A DNA stretch of 64,000 nt from Acetivibrio sp964564015 (GTDB lineage Bacteria > Bacillota > Clostridia > Acetivibrionales > Acetivibrionaceae): assembly GCA_964564015.1 (NCBI GenBank), contig CAZLZR010000016.1, positions 1 to 64,000 on the forward strand, written 5' to 3'. Positions 8,485 to 16,817 of this stretch are shown piece by piece. Below the pieces are notes generated by a model that saw only the letters and a program-made list of their open reading frames with translations, was not told the origin of the DNA and did no database searches. A program made the translations under genes and the position numbers. The stretch's first letter is position 1. Each line of letters begins with the position of its first letter.

Positions 8485-8686
8485 GGTTCTTTAAAACCCC
8501 CTTGCTACAAGGTTTGTCGCGACCTTATATTCTTATTATAAAATCTTCGCGGCTAATATTCTATCCATCACACGCCCCCATTTCATTAGCCTAATGTACC
8601 TAGAAAGCAAATAGGAAACACGCCTTCGCCTGGCCTTACTACCCAAATTGTCAACATATGTACACTTATCACATAAGGCATAACAA

Positions 8687-8724
8687 AAAACCTTCCTGTT
8701 ACCATTAGTAACGGAAGGCCTTAA
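8687..8724 (-). terminator. terminator of the degS-degU operon
   Basis: The stem CCTTCCGTTAC / GTAACAGGAAGG is followed on the minus strand by T6. It lies 35 bases after the degU stop codon. Confidence 0.85.
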
Positions 8725-8758
8725 TCTCAAACTCAATTGACTTCATAAAGATTCAATT

Positions 8759-9409
8759 TTAATTTGTCATATTATGTTTAAAAGCATAAATAGCTGCCTG
8801 AGTTCTATCTGACACATTCAATTTCCTGAATATATTGGATACGTGATTTTTAACTGTCTTTTCGCTTATGTACAGACGTTTTGCAATCTCCTTATTTATC
8901 ATACCCTCAGCTATCAATTCCAGCACTTCAACCTCTCTGGCCGTCAGGTTGCTCTCCTCGGTTTTACTCTTATCATGGAGCGTAACCTTATTAAACTCTT
9001 TTACAAGCTCTCTTGTCATGTTAGCCTGAATATAGGACTGTCCTCTGTTCACACTTCTTATTGCCTCAACGAGAACGCCGGGCTCCGCATCTTTCAACAC
9101 ATATCCTTCTGCTCCCATCTGAAGCGTCTTAAAAAGGTACTCCCTATCTTCATGAATAGTCAAAACAATTATCTTTGACGGAATATTATCTTCCTTCATT
9201 TCTTTAATTGCCTGTAAACCGTTCATACCAGGCATATTTATATCCATCAGTATAACGTCAGGACTGCACTCTTTGGCAAGTTTAACAGCTTCCTCACCAT
9301 TTGGTGCCTGAGCAATTACAGACATATCATTTTCCAGCTCAAGTATTTGTTTTAGTCCTTGTCTTACCATAGTATGATCGTCAGCAATCAGAACGCGTAT
9401 CTTATCCAT
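8759..9409 (-). CDS. degU: NarL/DegU-family response regulator
   Basis: A 216-residue regulator with a receiver domain (IRVLIADDHTMVRQGL; phospho-Asp in PDVILMDINMPGMNG; Lys in YVLKDAE) and a C-terminal LuxR-type helix-turn-helix (LTAREVEVLELIAEGMINKEIAKRL). The start overlaps the end of the kinase gene, so the two are translationally coupled. DegU in Bacillus controls exoenzymes, motility and biofilm; targets here are unknown, but the adjacent pilus locus is an obvious candidate. Confidence 0.9.
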   Translation of the reverse strand: MDKIRVLIADDHTMVRQGLKQILELENDMSVIAQAPNGEEAVKLAKECSPDVILMDINMPGMNGLQAIKEMKEDNIPSKIIVLTIHEDREYLFKTLQMGAEGYVLKDAEPGVLVEAIRSVNRGQSYIQANMTRELVKEFNKVTLHDKSKTEESNLTAREVEVLELIAEGMINKEIAKRLYISEKTVKNHVSNIFRKLNVSDRTQAAIYAFKHNMTN

Positions 9410-10577
9410 TTGATACCTCCTCGTCCGGAATTAAGGGTACAGTAATGCTAAGTCTAGTGCCTTTTCCAATTGTAGAATTAATTTCAAACTTGCCATTTAG
9501 AAGTTCAATTCTCTCTCTCATGCTGTAGAGACCAAATCCACTGCTTATATCTTCTTTTCTGACTTTTAAATCATTAGTATCAAATCCCTTGCCATCATCA
9601 AAAACATATAATTTTAGTTCTTTTTCCAAAAATTCAAGATTTATTGAAACGTTTTTCGCCTGGGCATGCTTCTTTATATTGTTGATAGCTTCCTGAACAA
9701 GCCTGAAAACAGTCAATGATATCACCGGACGTATATCTTCGCATGTCCCACGGGTTTTAAAAACCACTTCTGTCTCTGATTCTTCCTGATAAGTAATAAT
9801 GTATCTCTGAAGTGTGGGAACAAGACCTAAGTCGTCTAAAGACATTGGCCTCAGATTATATATAATTTTCCGTATGTCCTGAAGCGTGTCCCGAACTACT
9901 GATTTCAAGTTTCTAAGTTCATTTTTCGCTTTCATGGGTTCGGCATCCACTAAACGTTCGCATATCTCAGCTTTTAAAACAATGTTCGACATGGATTGTG
10001 CCGGACCATCGTGTATCTCTCTTGCAACACGCTGTCGTTCTTCTTCCTGAGCCTGAATTATCCTTACACCCATCATCTGTTTCTGCTGCAAATCTTCCAA
10101 CTGAAGTGTTACTTGCTGAAGATCTCCTGTAAGGCATCCCAAAGATATTCCAATATTTGCGATAAGCTTATCTGCTTTTTCAGCTGTCCTTATAGAATCT
10201 TTCAATCTGATTTCCAAATCATTTCTTCTTTTTATCAAAAACTTTTCCTGTTCACGCTTAACCGCCAGTTCCAATCTGAGATTATCTGCTTTTTCATATG
10301 CTTGTTTTATTTCTTCTTCTGTGTATTTATCGTAATTTTTGCTTACTAACATTAGTTGTTTCTTGCTGGTTCTCAATTGATTTTCCAAAAGCTCAACATT
10401 TTCAATAAGCAGTATGGTTTGAGTTTTCAGATCCTCAAGTTCCTGTTCAAGCCTTCCACATTCTTTTCTGGCATTTTCAGCTATGTCAAACAACTCAACT
10501 TTACTATTATTTATGGCCTCAATAGTTTTCTTTACGATTTTATCCAAATTAGCTACATCTACTTTATAGTTAGCCAC
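9402..10577 (-). CDS. degS: DegS-like sensor histidine kinase
   Basis: A cytoplasmic kinase with the DegS plan: an N-terminal DegS coiled-coil domain (residues 1-180), then the HisKA_3 dimerisation box AQEEERQRVAREIHDGPAQS with the phospho-His, then RKIIYNLRPMSLDDLGLVPTL and a C-terminal HATPase_c (DDGKGFD ... GFGLYSMRERIELL). The GTG at 10577 (VANYKVDVANLDKIV) is preferred because it aligns with known DegS starts and has AGAGAGG upstream; an ATG at 10604 has no ribosome site. Confidence 0.9.
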   Translation of the reverse strand: MANYKVDVANLDKIVKKTIEAINNSKVELFDIAENARKECGRLEQELEDLKTQTILLIENVELLENQLRTSKKQLMLVSKNYDKYTEEEIKQAYEKADNLRLELAVKREQEKFLIKRRNDLEIRLKDSIRTAEKADKLIANIGISLGCLTGDLQQVTLQLEDLQQKQMMGVRIIQAQEEERQRVAREIHDGPAQSMSNIVLKAEICERLVDAEPMKAKNELRNLKSVVRDTLQDIRKIIYNLRPMSLDDLGLVPTLQRYIITYQEESETEVVFKTRGTCEDIRPVISLTVFRLVQEAINNIKKHAQAKNVSINLEFLEKELKLYVFDDGKGFDTNDLKVRKEDISSGFGLYSMRERIELLNGKFEINSTIGKGTRLSITVPLIPDEEVSNG

Positions 10578-10913
10578 TCTGATACCTCTCTGCCTGTTTG
10601 ACATATTGTTTGCTTTATAAAAAAGTTAAATTCTTTTTCATAATTCTATATCGAACATTTTTGACTTTTTTTTATACTTTTTCATAAAAATCATCATAAA
10701 GTGTCCTGTATAATTTTTGAAATATGCATAATAAAAAAGTCGGCTTCGCCGATTTAAAGCTGGGGTATTCCTCTGCAGCAAACAGCCTTTAGGTAAACTT
10801 TTTTGATGCCAGAAAGAAATGGACTTTCTTAGGCATTAAAAACGAAGTGGGTATAAGTTCATTTCCCGCTTAATAAAATAAACTTAAAGGAAAACTAAAT
10901 TTAAAGGTGAAAT
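10578..10913. other. divergent degS/ylbJ intergenic region with structured segments
   Basis: No gene is seen. A GTCGGC-TTCG-CCGATT hairpin lies at 10739-10755. A second stem (GATGCC..GAAAG with CTTTC..GGCATT) lies at 10804-10837 and a third (AGTGGG/CCCGCT) at 10846-10870. They precede ylbJ on its strand and could be a structured leader or regulatory RNA; no known riboswitch is recognised. A sigma-E promoter is expected for ylbJ but only a weak -10-like AATAAAAT is visible. Confidence 0.4.
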
Positions 10914-11279
10914 ATGAATCTTTATACTTTGATAATAGCAATCTTTATCTTCTGGGTCATTTTCTCCAATCTAAAATCGAGCAAGGTTATTCACTTAAGA
11001 CCACTTTTACTTCCATTAGGGTGCATTACATTCATCCTAATGCTGGTAATTTTTTCTCACACCGCAGTTGAATCAGCATCAAAGGGCATAAACCTTTGGC
11101 TGAACGTCGTATTTCCGTCATTGTTTCCCTTCTTCGTCGCATCGGAAATCCTTAACCGAACAGGATTTATTAAATCTGTAGGCATATTGCTTGAACCTAT
11201 CATGCGGCCGCTTTTTAATGTTCCCGGCTGTGGTTCTTTTGCTCTCGCTATGGGAGTAACAAGTGGTTACCCTTTCTAG
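10914..11279 (+). pseudogene. ylbJ: ylbJ, 5' part (sporulation integral membrane protein), interrupted
   Basis: This holds the first 120 codons of YlbJ, a polytopic membrane protein made in the mother cell under sigma-E in Bacillus and needed for normal spore formation. Two or three N-terminal membrane helices and the motif LNVVFPSLFPFFVASEIL are visible. The frame runs through GVTSGYP and then meets TAG at 11277, inside foreign DNA. The missing 3' part is at 24659. Gene order with coaD and rsmD matches B. subtilis ylbH-ylbI-ylbJ and supports the name. The start ATG follows AAAGGTGA. The break lies within the serine-integrase attachment site. Confidence 0.9.
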
Positions 11280-11286
11280 TGGGTGC
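11240..11286 (+). other. attL of the ylbJ element
   Basis: Left junction: the ylbJ half (..GGGAGTAAC), the core AAGT at 11261-11264, then the element half GGTTACCCTTTCTAG and GTGGGTGC. The element half is an inverted repeat (19 of 22 bases) of the element half at attR (24624-24645). The shared core extends as CAAGTGGTTA in both junctions. Confidence 0.88.
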
Positions 11287-11361
11287 ATAGATGGAAGTGA
11301 GTAAATTCAAGGTCTCTAGGATTTATTTAGAATATTTCATTATTTAAAATAGAATAGATTT

Positions 11362-11601
11362 TCATTTATAAAACTCTTCAAACGGAGTGTCAGGCCTCTT
11401 TCTACAATAGGAACAATTAGGATCTCCACAATTCTTAGCTAACCATACATTACAATTTGGACAAAACTCAGCATCATACTTATCAAAATACACTATCGGG
11501 TATCCACATACCTCACATTTTTCATTTAGAAGCATTCCTCCAATTCTCCACTTGCCACATAATACTACTTCCCCTCTTCTTTTATTTTCCCATATTTTCA
11601 T
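11362..11601 (-). CDS. small zinc-ribbon protein
   Basis: A 79-residue protein with CEVCGYP, CPNCNVW, a CGDPNCSYC cluster and CRKRPDTPFEEFY, giving at least two CxxC knuckles, so it probably binds one or two zinc ions. Function unknown. The ATG at 11601 follows GGTGATTAA; the in-frame internal ATG is too close to its GGAGGA. It is the first gene inside the left end and is cotranscribed with the retropepsin gene. Confidence 0.65.
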   Translation of the reverse strand: MKIWENKRRGEVVLCGKWRIGGMLLNEKCEVCGYPIVYFDKYDAEFCPNCNVWLAKNCGDPNCSYCRKRPDTPFEEFYK

Positions 11602-11633
11602 TTAATCACCGTTGGTCTACCAACATATTTATT

Positions 11634-12008
11634 TTATTCTACTTCCATTTTATCAAGATTTATTAGTGCTTTTGAAGCTTTTAAGAAATTATAGCCTATA
11701 ATTCCATCCATCTCAAAACCATAATCCATGTCACCGATCTGTATCTTAAAGCTATCCATCTGCTTTGATCCCAATATAATCTTATCAATATGTTTTTCGT
11801 AAACAAATTCAGAACCACCAACCCCACGTATTTCCCTAATGGTATCATTTGGTTCCGGGCCCAACCCCAACCGGACAGCTATTTCGACAGAAAGAAGAGT
11901 AGATGCAGAACCTGTGTCAATCAGGAAATTGGCACTTCTATGTGATTTGCCCTGATTAATAAATTCAACTTCTATAAAAGGAAGTCCATGTCGTGATGTT
12001 ATATTCAT
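11634..12008 (-). CDS. retropepsin-like aspartic protease
   Basis: A 124-residue protein with the single-domain aspartic protease motif FLIDTGSASTLLS and a downstream hydrophobic-hydrophobic-Gly segment (MDGIIGYNFL), as in bacterial retropepsin-like proteases, which act as dimers. The ATG at 12008 overlaps the previous stop (ATGA), showing translational coupling to the upstream small gene. Substrate unknown. Similar retropepsins occur in clostridial genomes beside the MTWxDVKK small proteins, so this looks like a fixed module. Confidence 0.75.
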   Translation of the reverse strand: MNITSRHGLPFIEVEFINQGKSHRSANFLIDTGSASTLLSVEIAVRLGLGPEPNDTIREIRGVGGSEFVYEKHIDKIILGSKQMDSFKIQIGDMDYGFEMDGIIGYNFLKASKALINLDKMEVE

Positions 12009-12268
12009 ATATCTGCCCTCACTCCAATCCATCTCTGCTCTAAAATGCCAAGTTCCTCCCGTGATGTGTGAACAACATAAAGTTCTCTTTCCCTATGCCT
12101 CCTATGTAGTTTAACGTATTCCAGCATAGCTCTGTTATTATCATTCTGAAAAGTTTCAACAACTGTTATATTATCCAGTAATCTTTTCTCACCCTCAGTG
12201 CGCGCTTCAATAGCTTCAATAATCAGCCACTGGTTGGGATGAGTCTTTTTTACATCTTCCCATGTCAT
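12005..12268 (-). CDS. small protein, MTWEDVKK paralogue 1
   Basis: An 87-residue soluble protein starting MTWEDVKKTHPNQWLIIEAI and continuing with E..A.TEGEKR, HRRHRERELYVVHTSREEL. It is clearly paralogous to the next gene upstream. No catalytic motif is visible. It is coupled by ATGA overlap to the retropepsin gene and may be its partner or substrate. Function unknown. Confidence 0.7.
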   Translation of the reverse strand: MTWEDVKKTHPNQWLIIEAIEARTEGEKRLLDNITVVETFQNDNNRAMLEYVKLHRRHRERELYVVHTSREELGILEQRWIGVRADI

Positions 12269-12317
12269 TTTACAACGCCTCCTTTTGTATACTTTTAGCT
12301 AGTAACTGCATTTGTAA

Positions 12318-12575
12318 TTATATCATTACTCCAACCCGCTTTTTAATACCAATATTCAGCTTTTCATTGGAAGTGTGGTAAATGTAATACTCTCTTTCCT
12401 TATGAACTTTATGAATCTCAATATACTTTTCAAATGCCTTGTTTCCATCATCATCAAAGCTGCCGATGACATCCATGTGCTCCACAATTCTTTTTTCGCC
12501 TTCTGAATGTGCCTCTAAAGCCTCTAGAAGTACCCATTGATTAGGGTAAACTTTCTTAACATCTTTCCATGTCAT
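12318..12575 (-). CDS. small protein, MTWKDVKK paralogue 2
   Basis: An 85-residue protein (MTWKDVKKVYPNQWVLLEAL ... HKVHKEREYYIYHTSNEKL) paralogous to the gene at 12005-12268 along its whole length, with the C-terminal GVMI matching GVRADI. The pair arose by tandem duplication. It probably starts the operon that continues through the retropepsin and zinc-ribbon genes. Confidence 0.7.
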   Translation of the reverse strand: MTWKDVKKVYPNQWVLLEALEAHSEGEKRIVEHMDVIGSFDDDGNKAFEKYIEIHKVHKEREYYIYHTSNEKLNIGIKKRVGVMI

Positions 12576-12660
12576 AATAATACCTCGTTCATAGTTTGCA
12601 CCTAATGCTATTATAGCATATAAGTACTTACATTTTAATTACCAAAGTGAACACTATTTC

Positions 12661-14172
12661 TTACGAAACTTCACAGTCAATCGAAAGTTCTTCAATAGGA
12701 AATCTGAATACAATCTTTTTCAACTTTTTATCTTCTGTAAACAATATCTCCTTTATCAATGAGCGTATCCATCTCTTTTTATCATTCATATCCGCTTTTT
12801 CAAAAACCGGTAAGAAATTTTGCAGGTGCTCCACTATCTGCTCATCAGACAGTCTTGATCCTATAGTCCTTGTACGACTTACGAATTCATCCTTTCTTTT
12901 CTTAAGCACCTCAAGTTCCGCTGATACTTGATTTATCCTTTCAATAAACAGGCTCTTGTCTATTCCTTTTTCCTCAAACAAAGAAAAGTATCTGTCTTTC
13001 TTTTCTTCTAGTGAATCAATCTCCTCCTGAATATTAGCAATAGCATTCTGGAGTGGTTCATTTTCAGTTTCTTTCTTACTACGGGCATTGTTTATCATAT
13101 TAAAAATATCTTTTTTAGTTTTTGTTACTTCTCTTATCTTTTCCAAAACCATTTTTTCTATATTATTCGCAGAAATAGTAATCCCTTTACAACCAGTTTT
13201 GCCATAACGATGATAGGTAAGGCACTGATAGTACCGATATCCTCTTGAACCACGCCGTACCATACTACCACCACAATGTGGGCATCGTAAAAGCCCAACA
13301 AGGAAATAGTCATTGCTGCCCTTTATGTTTCTCACGCATTCAGGTGTGTTCTCAAACTTTGCCTGAACCTTATAAAAGATATCCTCATCGATGATAGCTT
13401 GATGTATTCCATCAACCTCAAAATAATTATCACCTTTAACATTATGATGAACATCATATCGTAATTTTCCAATATAAATCGGATTCTTTAGAATATCCTC
13501 AACCGTATCTCCCGCCCAAAGTTTTCCTTTCCGGGTTCTGTAACCTTCTGAATTAAGCATAACAGCAATTTTTTTATATCCGACATCGGGCATTGTGCTC
13601 GCTATTTCAAACATTCTTTTTACAATACAAGCCTCTTCCTCTACTACTTGCAGCTCTTTATTTACACTTTTGTATCCAAAAGCTATCTTACCTATGGTTT
13701 TACCCATGCTCAATCTTTGCTTGAGTCCTAATTTTACATTTTCTACTATAGTATTTCTTTCAAATTCCCCGATAGAACCAAGAATCTGCATTGTCATCCT
13801 TCCGGTTGGGGTAAAAGTATCAAAATGCTCAGAATAACTTATAAAAGCGACATTTTTTTGTTCAAACCAGTCAACTAAAACCAGTAAATCTTTTAGATTA
13901 CGGGCCAGTCTGTTGGTTTTCCATACAAGAACCACATCAAACAAGTTTTTCTCTGCATGCTTAAGCATTTCTTGCAGCCCACTACGGTTTTCCATGGATT
14001 TGCCTGAGATTCCCAAATCCTTATATATTTTATATATTGTCAGATTATAGAGTTTACAATATTGAGATAAAACCTCAATTTGTGCTGGAATAGAATATCC
14101 TTCTTTGGCTTGCTCTTCAGTACTTACCCTGACATAAATCGCTGCTGTTTGGTTTCTTCTTTTGCTATCCAT
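12661..14172 (-). CDS. large serine recombinase A
   Basis: A complete 503-residue large serine recombinase. The catalytic domain begins AAIYVRVSTEEQ with Ser17 as the predicted nucleophile, followed by NRLARNLKDLL. The recombinase domain (GKIAFGYKS ... EDILKNPIYIGKLRY), the zinc ribbon (RCPHCGGS ... YYQC ... GC) and a C-terminal coiled coil are all present. The ATG at 14172 follows AGGGTG; a GTG at 14184 is inside the ribosome site. It is the recombinase closest to attL and so the best candidate for the ylbJ integrase/excisionase, by position only. No sigma-E or sigma-K promoter could be called upstream. Confidence 0.93.
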   Translation of the reverse strand: MDSKRRNQTAAIYVRVSTEEQAKEGYSIPAQIEVLSQYCKLYNLTIYKIYKDLGISGKSMENRSGLQEMLKHAEKNLFDVVLVWKTNRLARNLKDLLVLVDWFEQKNVAFISYSEHFDTFTPTGRMTMQILGSIGEFERNTIVENVKLGLKQRLSMGKTIGKIAFGYKSVNKELQVVEEEACIVKRMFEIASTMPDVGYKKIAVMLNSEGYRTRKGKLWAGDTVEDILKNPIYIGKLRYDVHHNVKGDNYFEVDGIHQAIIDEDIFYKVQAKFENTPECVRNIKGSNDYFLVGLLRCPHCGGSMVRRGSRGYRYYQCLTYHRYGKTGCKGITISANNIEKMVLEKIREVTKTKKDIFNMINNARSKKETENEPLQNAIANIQEEIDSLEEKKDRYFSLFEEKGIDKSLFIERINQVSAELEVLKKRKDEFVSRTRTIGSRLSDEQIVEHLQNFLPVFEKADMNDKKRWIRSLIKEILFTEDKKLKKIVFRFPIEELSIDCEVS

Positions 14173-14306
14173 AATACTAATCACCCTACAATATTTTTTG
14201 TTATGTATATTTTTATTACTCTAATGTCATTGTTATGTATTATGTATTATTTCCATAAATAACTTTTTTAAGAGTGATTTTAAAATTATACTTTGACCTC
14301 AAAAGC

Positions 14307-14696
14307 TTAATCTGCTTTCTCTATCGCCAATGTTACCCTTATTAACCGTTTAATTGATTTTTCCGGTAAATCTTTTAAGACTTTCACTATTTGCTTCAAC
14401 TCATCACGATAAGTCAACTGCTCCAAGAAATTATCAATTTCAGGATCATTATGTGTCATTATTTCTATTCTTTCTTCTGTACCTAACGGATTACGAATAT
14501 TGGAACGTCCTATAAGATAATCAATTGATACAACAAAATAATCAGCAAGCTTTTGAATTGCAATAAGCTCAGGTATTCTTCCGTTTTCCCAATTAGCAAT
14601 AGTTGTCCTTGGAATATTTAAAATCTCTCCTAACTTATCTTGCGATAATCCTCTTTCCTTTCTAAGCAACTTTAATCTTTCAGATAATGTTCCCAT
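14307..14696 (-). CDS. XRE-family (Cro/CI-type) repressor
   Basis: A 129-residue protein with an N-terminal helix-turn-helix (LRKERGLSQDKLGEILNIPRTTIANWENGRIP) and a short C-terminal domain. It is phage- or ICE-type. The start at 14696 is preferred (AAGGGGAAA before TTGATG). It faces away from the recombinase B/C operon across a 300-base region that contains inverted repeats, so it probably represses both directions. Recombinase A lies 134 bases downstream on the same strand. Confidence 0.85.
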   Translation of the reverse strand: MGTLSERLKLLRKERGLSQDKLGEILNIPRTTIANWENGRIPELIAIQKLADYFVVSIDYLIGRSNIRNPLGTEERIEIMTHNDPEIDNFLEQLTYRDELKQIVKVLKDLPEKSIKRLIRVTLAIEKAD

Positions 14697-14840
14697 CAAT
14701 TTTCCCCTTATGTATCCTATTGGTGTAAAATTTCCTATCACCAAATTATTGACACTAATTACCATGATTATTACATATATAAAGTATATACATCAGTAAT
14801 ATGAATATTATGGGGTATCATCCAAATTATTCTGTAATAA

Positions 14841-14881
14841 TGTCCTGCATTTAGTCTCAAAATATGACCATGTAGAGGACA
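14841..14881. promoter_or_regulatory. imperfect inverted repeat in the repressor/recombinase divergent region
   Basis: TGTCCTGCAT (14841) and an imperfectly complementary ATGTAGAGGACA (ends 14881) face each other, and a further AGGACA lies at about 14932. These are candidate operators for the XRE protein. A -10-like TATACACT at 14892-14899 matches the sigma-E -10 box at 7 of 8 positions but lacks a good -35, so I do not call it a sigma-E promoter. Confidence 0.3.
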
Positions 14882-14995
14882 GTTATACAAATATACACTG
14901 GAAATTCCCTAATAACCTACTATTGATGTACTAGGACAAATAATAATAAAAATATACTGTACAAGAATGACTTAAATAACAGGATTGGTGGCAAT

Positions 14996-15151
14996 ATGAC
15001 GGAACTTAATAACAATAATTGGACTATAGAAGAAAAGATAGCTTTTGAAGCCTGGTTAAAAATTTCAATAGAGATGATAGAAAAGTACTGTACACCTGAA
15101 GAAACTCAAGAAAATAAGTCTTTAGGAGCAGCCGATTCAGAGGCAGTTTAA
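14996..15151 (+). CDS. small protein upstream of recombinases B/C (51 aa)
   Basis: A 51-residue acidic ORF beginning MTELNNNNWTIEEKIAFEAW, with an amphipathic helix and a Cys (EKYCTPEE). The ribosome site GGTGG is modest. It starts the plus-strand run that leads into recombinases B and C. Small proteins beside serine integrases are sometimes recombination directionality factors; nothing in the sequence proves that here. Confidence 0.5.
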   Translation: MTELNNNNWTIEEKIAFEAWLKISIEMIEKYCTPEETQENKSLGAADSEAV

Positions 15152-15205
15152 CTAAATATTCAAAAATATTATAACCTACTAAGGACAAGCAATACTGGAG
15201 GAACA

Positions 15206-15358
15206 ATGAAGAAACAACAGACAATCTCAAATGTTACTATACAATACAAAGATGATGAATATTCAAAGCATAGATTTATCGACTTTCTAATAAACCACTT
15301 ACTTGAAAGCACCAACATCGAGGAGGTACCATGTAATGAAAGAAAAGAGCACACCTGA
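15206..15358 (+). CDS. small protein overlapping recombinase B start (50 aa)
   Basis: A 50-residue ORF (MKKQQTISNVTIQYKDDEYS ... FIDFLINHLLE) with a strong ribosome site (GGAGGAA). Its 3' end overlaps the start of recombinase B in another frame by 23 bases, implying translational coupling. No family is recognised. Size and position make it a second candidate recombination accessory factor. Confidence 0.6.
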   Translation: MKKQQTISNVTIQYKDDEYSKHRFIDFLINHLLESTNIEEVPCNERKEHT

Positions 15359-16817
15359 CCTTAGCTATAAGCCGGAGGACTATGCGGCCATATATGCTAG
15401 AAAATCAATAAAGACTGAGAATAGTTCAATAAAATCGCAACTATCTTTGGCAAGAGATGTTTTATATAAAAACAATCTGCTTCTTTATAAGGAATACTGG
15501 GATGAGGAATCTGCAACAAAACTGCCCTATTATAAACGTCAAGGCTTTAGAGAACTCCTGAAGGATGCCAAAAACGGTAAATTTAAAACAGTCATTGTCT
15601 TTAGAAGAGATCGTTTGGCCCGTCGTGCAAATGATCTTATAGAAATAAAGAACCTCTTTAAAAAATATAAAATAAAAATCATTTATTCAAACACGGGTGA
15701 ATATCAGCCTTCTGAAAGCTATCTATCAGATTTTATTGAAAATATTATTATGGCAGTTGATGAGCTCGAGCCTCAAATTGTAGCAGAAAGAACAATGACC
15801 GGTAAAATAAAAAAAAGAGAAAGAAAAGAATACTTTTGTTCAAAACTACCTTACGGATTTACACGCACTGAACAGGACGAAAAAACTATATACATCTGCG
15901 AAGATTCAAAAAAAGCTGTTATAACGGCCATTTTTGAGAAATATGCTTCTATCAATGATAACTATAAACTGTCTGATTTAGTAAAGGAAATAAATGCAGA
16001 GTATGACACTTCCAATCCTTTAACTTCGAATAAGGTTATAAATATTATTAAAAATCCAATCTATGCCGGGAAACAATTTAAAGATAGTTCCAAAGAGCTA
16101 TTTGATTTATTTACCAAAAGCGAGAATGGAAACTTTTGTTACAACCCTGATTTGTTACAAACTTGTATAAACGTTATTCCTATTATAGGTTTTGAATTAT
16201 GGAGTAGCTGCTTGAATGTTTGGAGGGCAAACTACAGACATATACCCAAAACTAAAAAAACAACCTACCTTTTTAAGGGCATCCTGTTTTGTGGTAGCTG
16301 CAATAAGCCAATGAGCCTTGTTTCTGGAAAATACAAATGCTGTTCGCCCAATTGCAGCAGTTTTGACTCTTTATACCTTCAAAAAGAGTTGATCCGAAAA
16401 ATTGTAAGCGATATTACTGCCAATGGAGGTCTGGAAAAGTACATTGAAATAAAAATATCGTGTTATAAATCCGAAATACATAAATTCAACCGGAAACTTA
16501 AATCCATTATGGCTGATCTTGACTGTCATACAATTGAATTTATCAAAAGCTATGGGGATAATAAATCAAATTACTTAAAAAAGCAAATAAACGATCTGCT
16601 ACAAAAACAGGAAAAAATCAAAAAGCAGGTTAACAGTCTGGATGACAAAATATTTAAATTGAACGAATGCCGCAATAATATTATCATTGCAGAAAACAGC
16701 GGTCTGACATTACATCTATTGGCTAATACCGAGAAATCCCAAAATCTTATAAAATCTTTAATAGATAAGGTAATTGTTAATGGAAAAGATAACTCGTTAT
16801 CAATACAAATCATTTAA
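15336..16817 (+). CDS. large serine recombinase B
   Basis: A 493-residue serine recombinase with catalytic segment YAAIYARKSIKTEN (Ser24 predicted), then VFRRDRLARRANDL. The recombinase domain ends ..NIIKNPIYAGKQF and a zinc ribbon (LFCGSCNKPM ... KCCSPNC) precedes a long coiled coil. The ATG at 15336 follows GAGGAGG. The sequence differs from recombinase A throughout. Its 3' end overlaps the start of recombinase C by 38 bases, so B and C are probably made together, recalling the paired CcrA/CcrB recombinases of SCC elements. Confidence 0.92.
   Translation: MKEKSTPDLSYKPEDYAAIYARKSIKTENSSIKSQLSLARDVLYKNNLLLYKEYWDEESATKLPYYKRQGFRELLKDAKNGKFKTVIVFRRDRLARRANDLIEIKNLFKKYKIKIIYSNTGEYQPSESYLSDFIENIIMAVDELEPQIVAERTMTGKIKKRERKEYFCSKLPYGFTRTEQDEKTIYICEDSKKAVITAIFEKYASINDNYKLSDLVKEINAEYDTSNPLTSNKVINIIKNPIYAGKQFKDSSKELFDLFTKSENGNFCYNPDLLQTCINVIPIIGFELWSSCLNVWRANYRHIPKTKKTTYLFKGILFCGSCNKPMSLVSGKYKCCSPNCSSFDSLYLQKELIRKIVSDITANGGLEKYIEIKISCYKSEIHKFNRKLKSIMADLDCHTIEFIKSYGDNKSNYLKKQINDLLQKQEKIKKQVNSLDDKIFKLNECRNNIIIAENSGLTLHLLANTEKSQNLIKSLIDKVIVNGKDNSLSIQII

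Noticed and set aside
8536..8736. 66-codon minus-strand ORF between degU and the pilins
   Set aside because: It runs through the degU terminator hairpin, has a low-complexity basic composition and no ribosome site.
14803..14899. Sigma-E promoter for the recombinase operon
   Set aside because: A GAATATT -35-like box and a TATACACT -10-like box exist but are 80 bases apart, so neither forms a proper pair.
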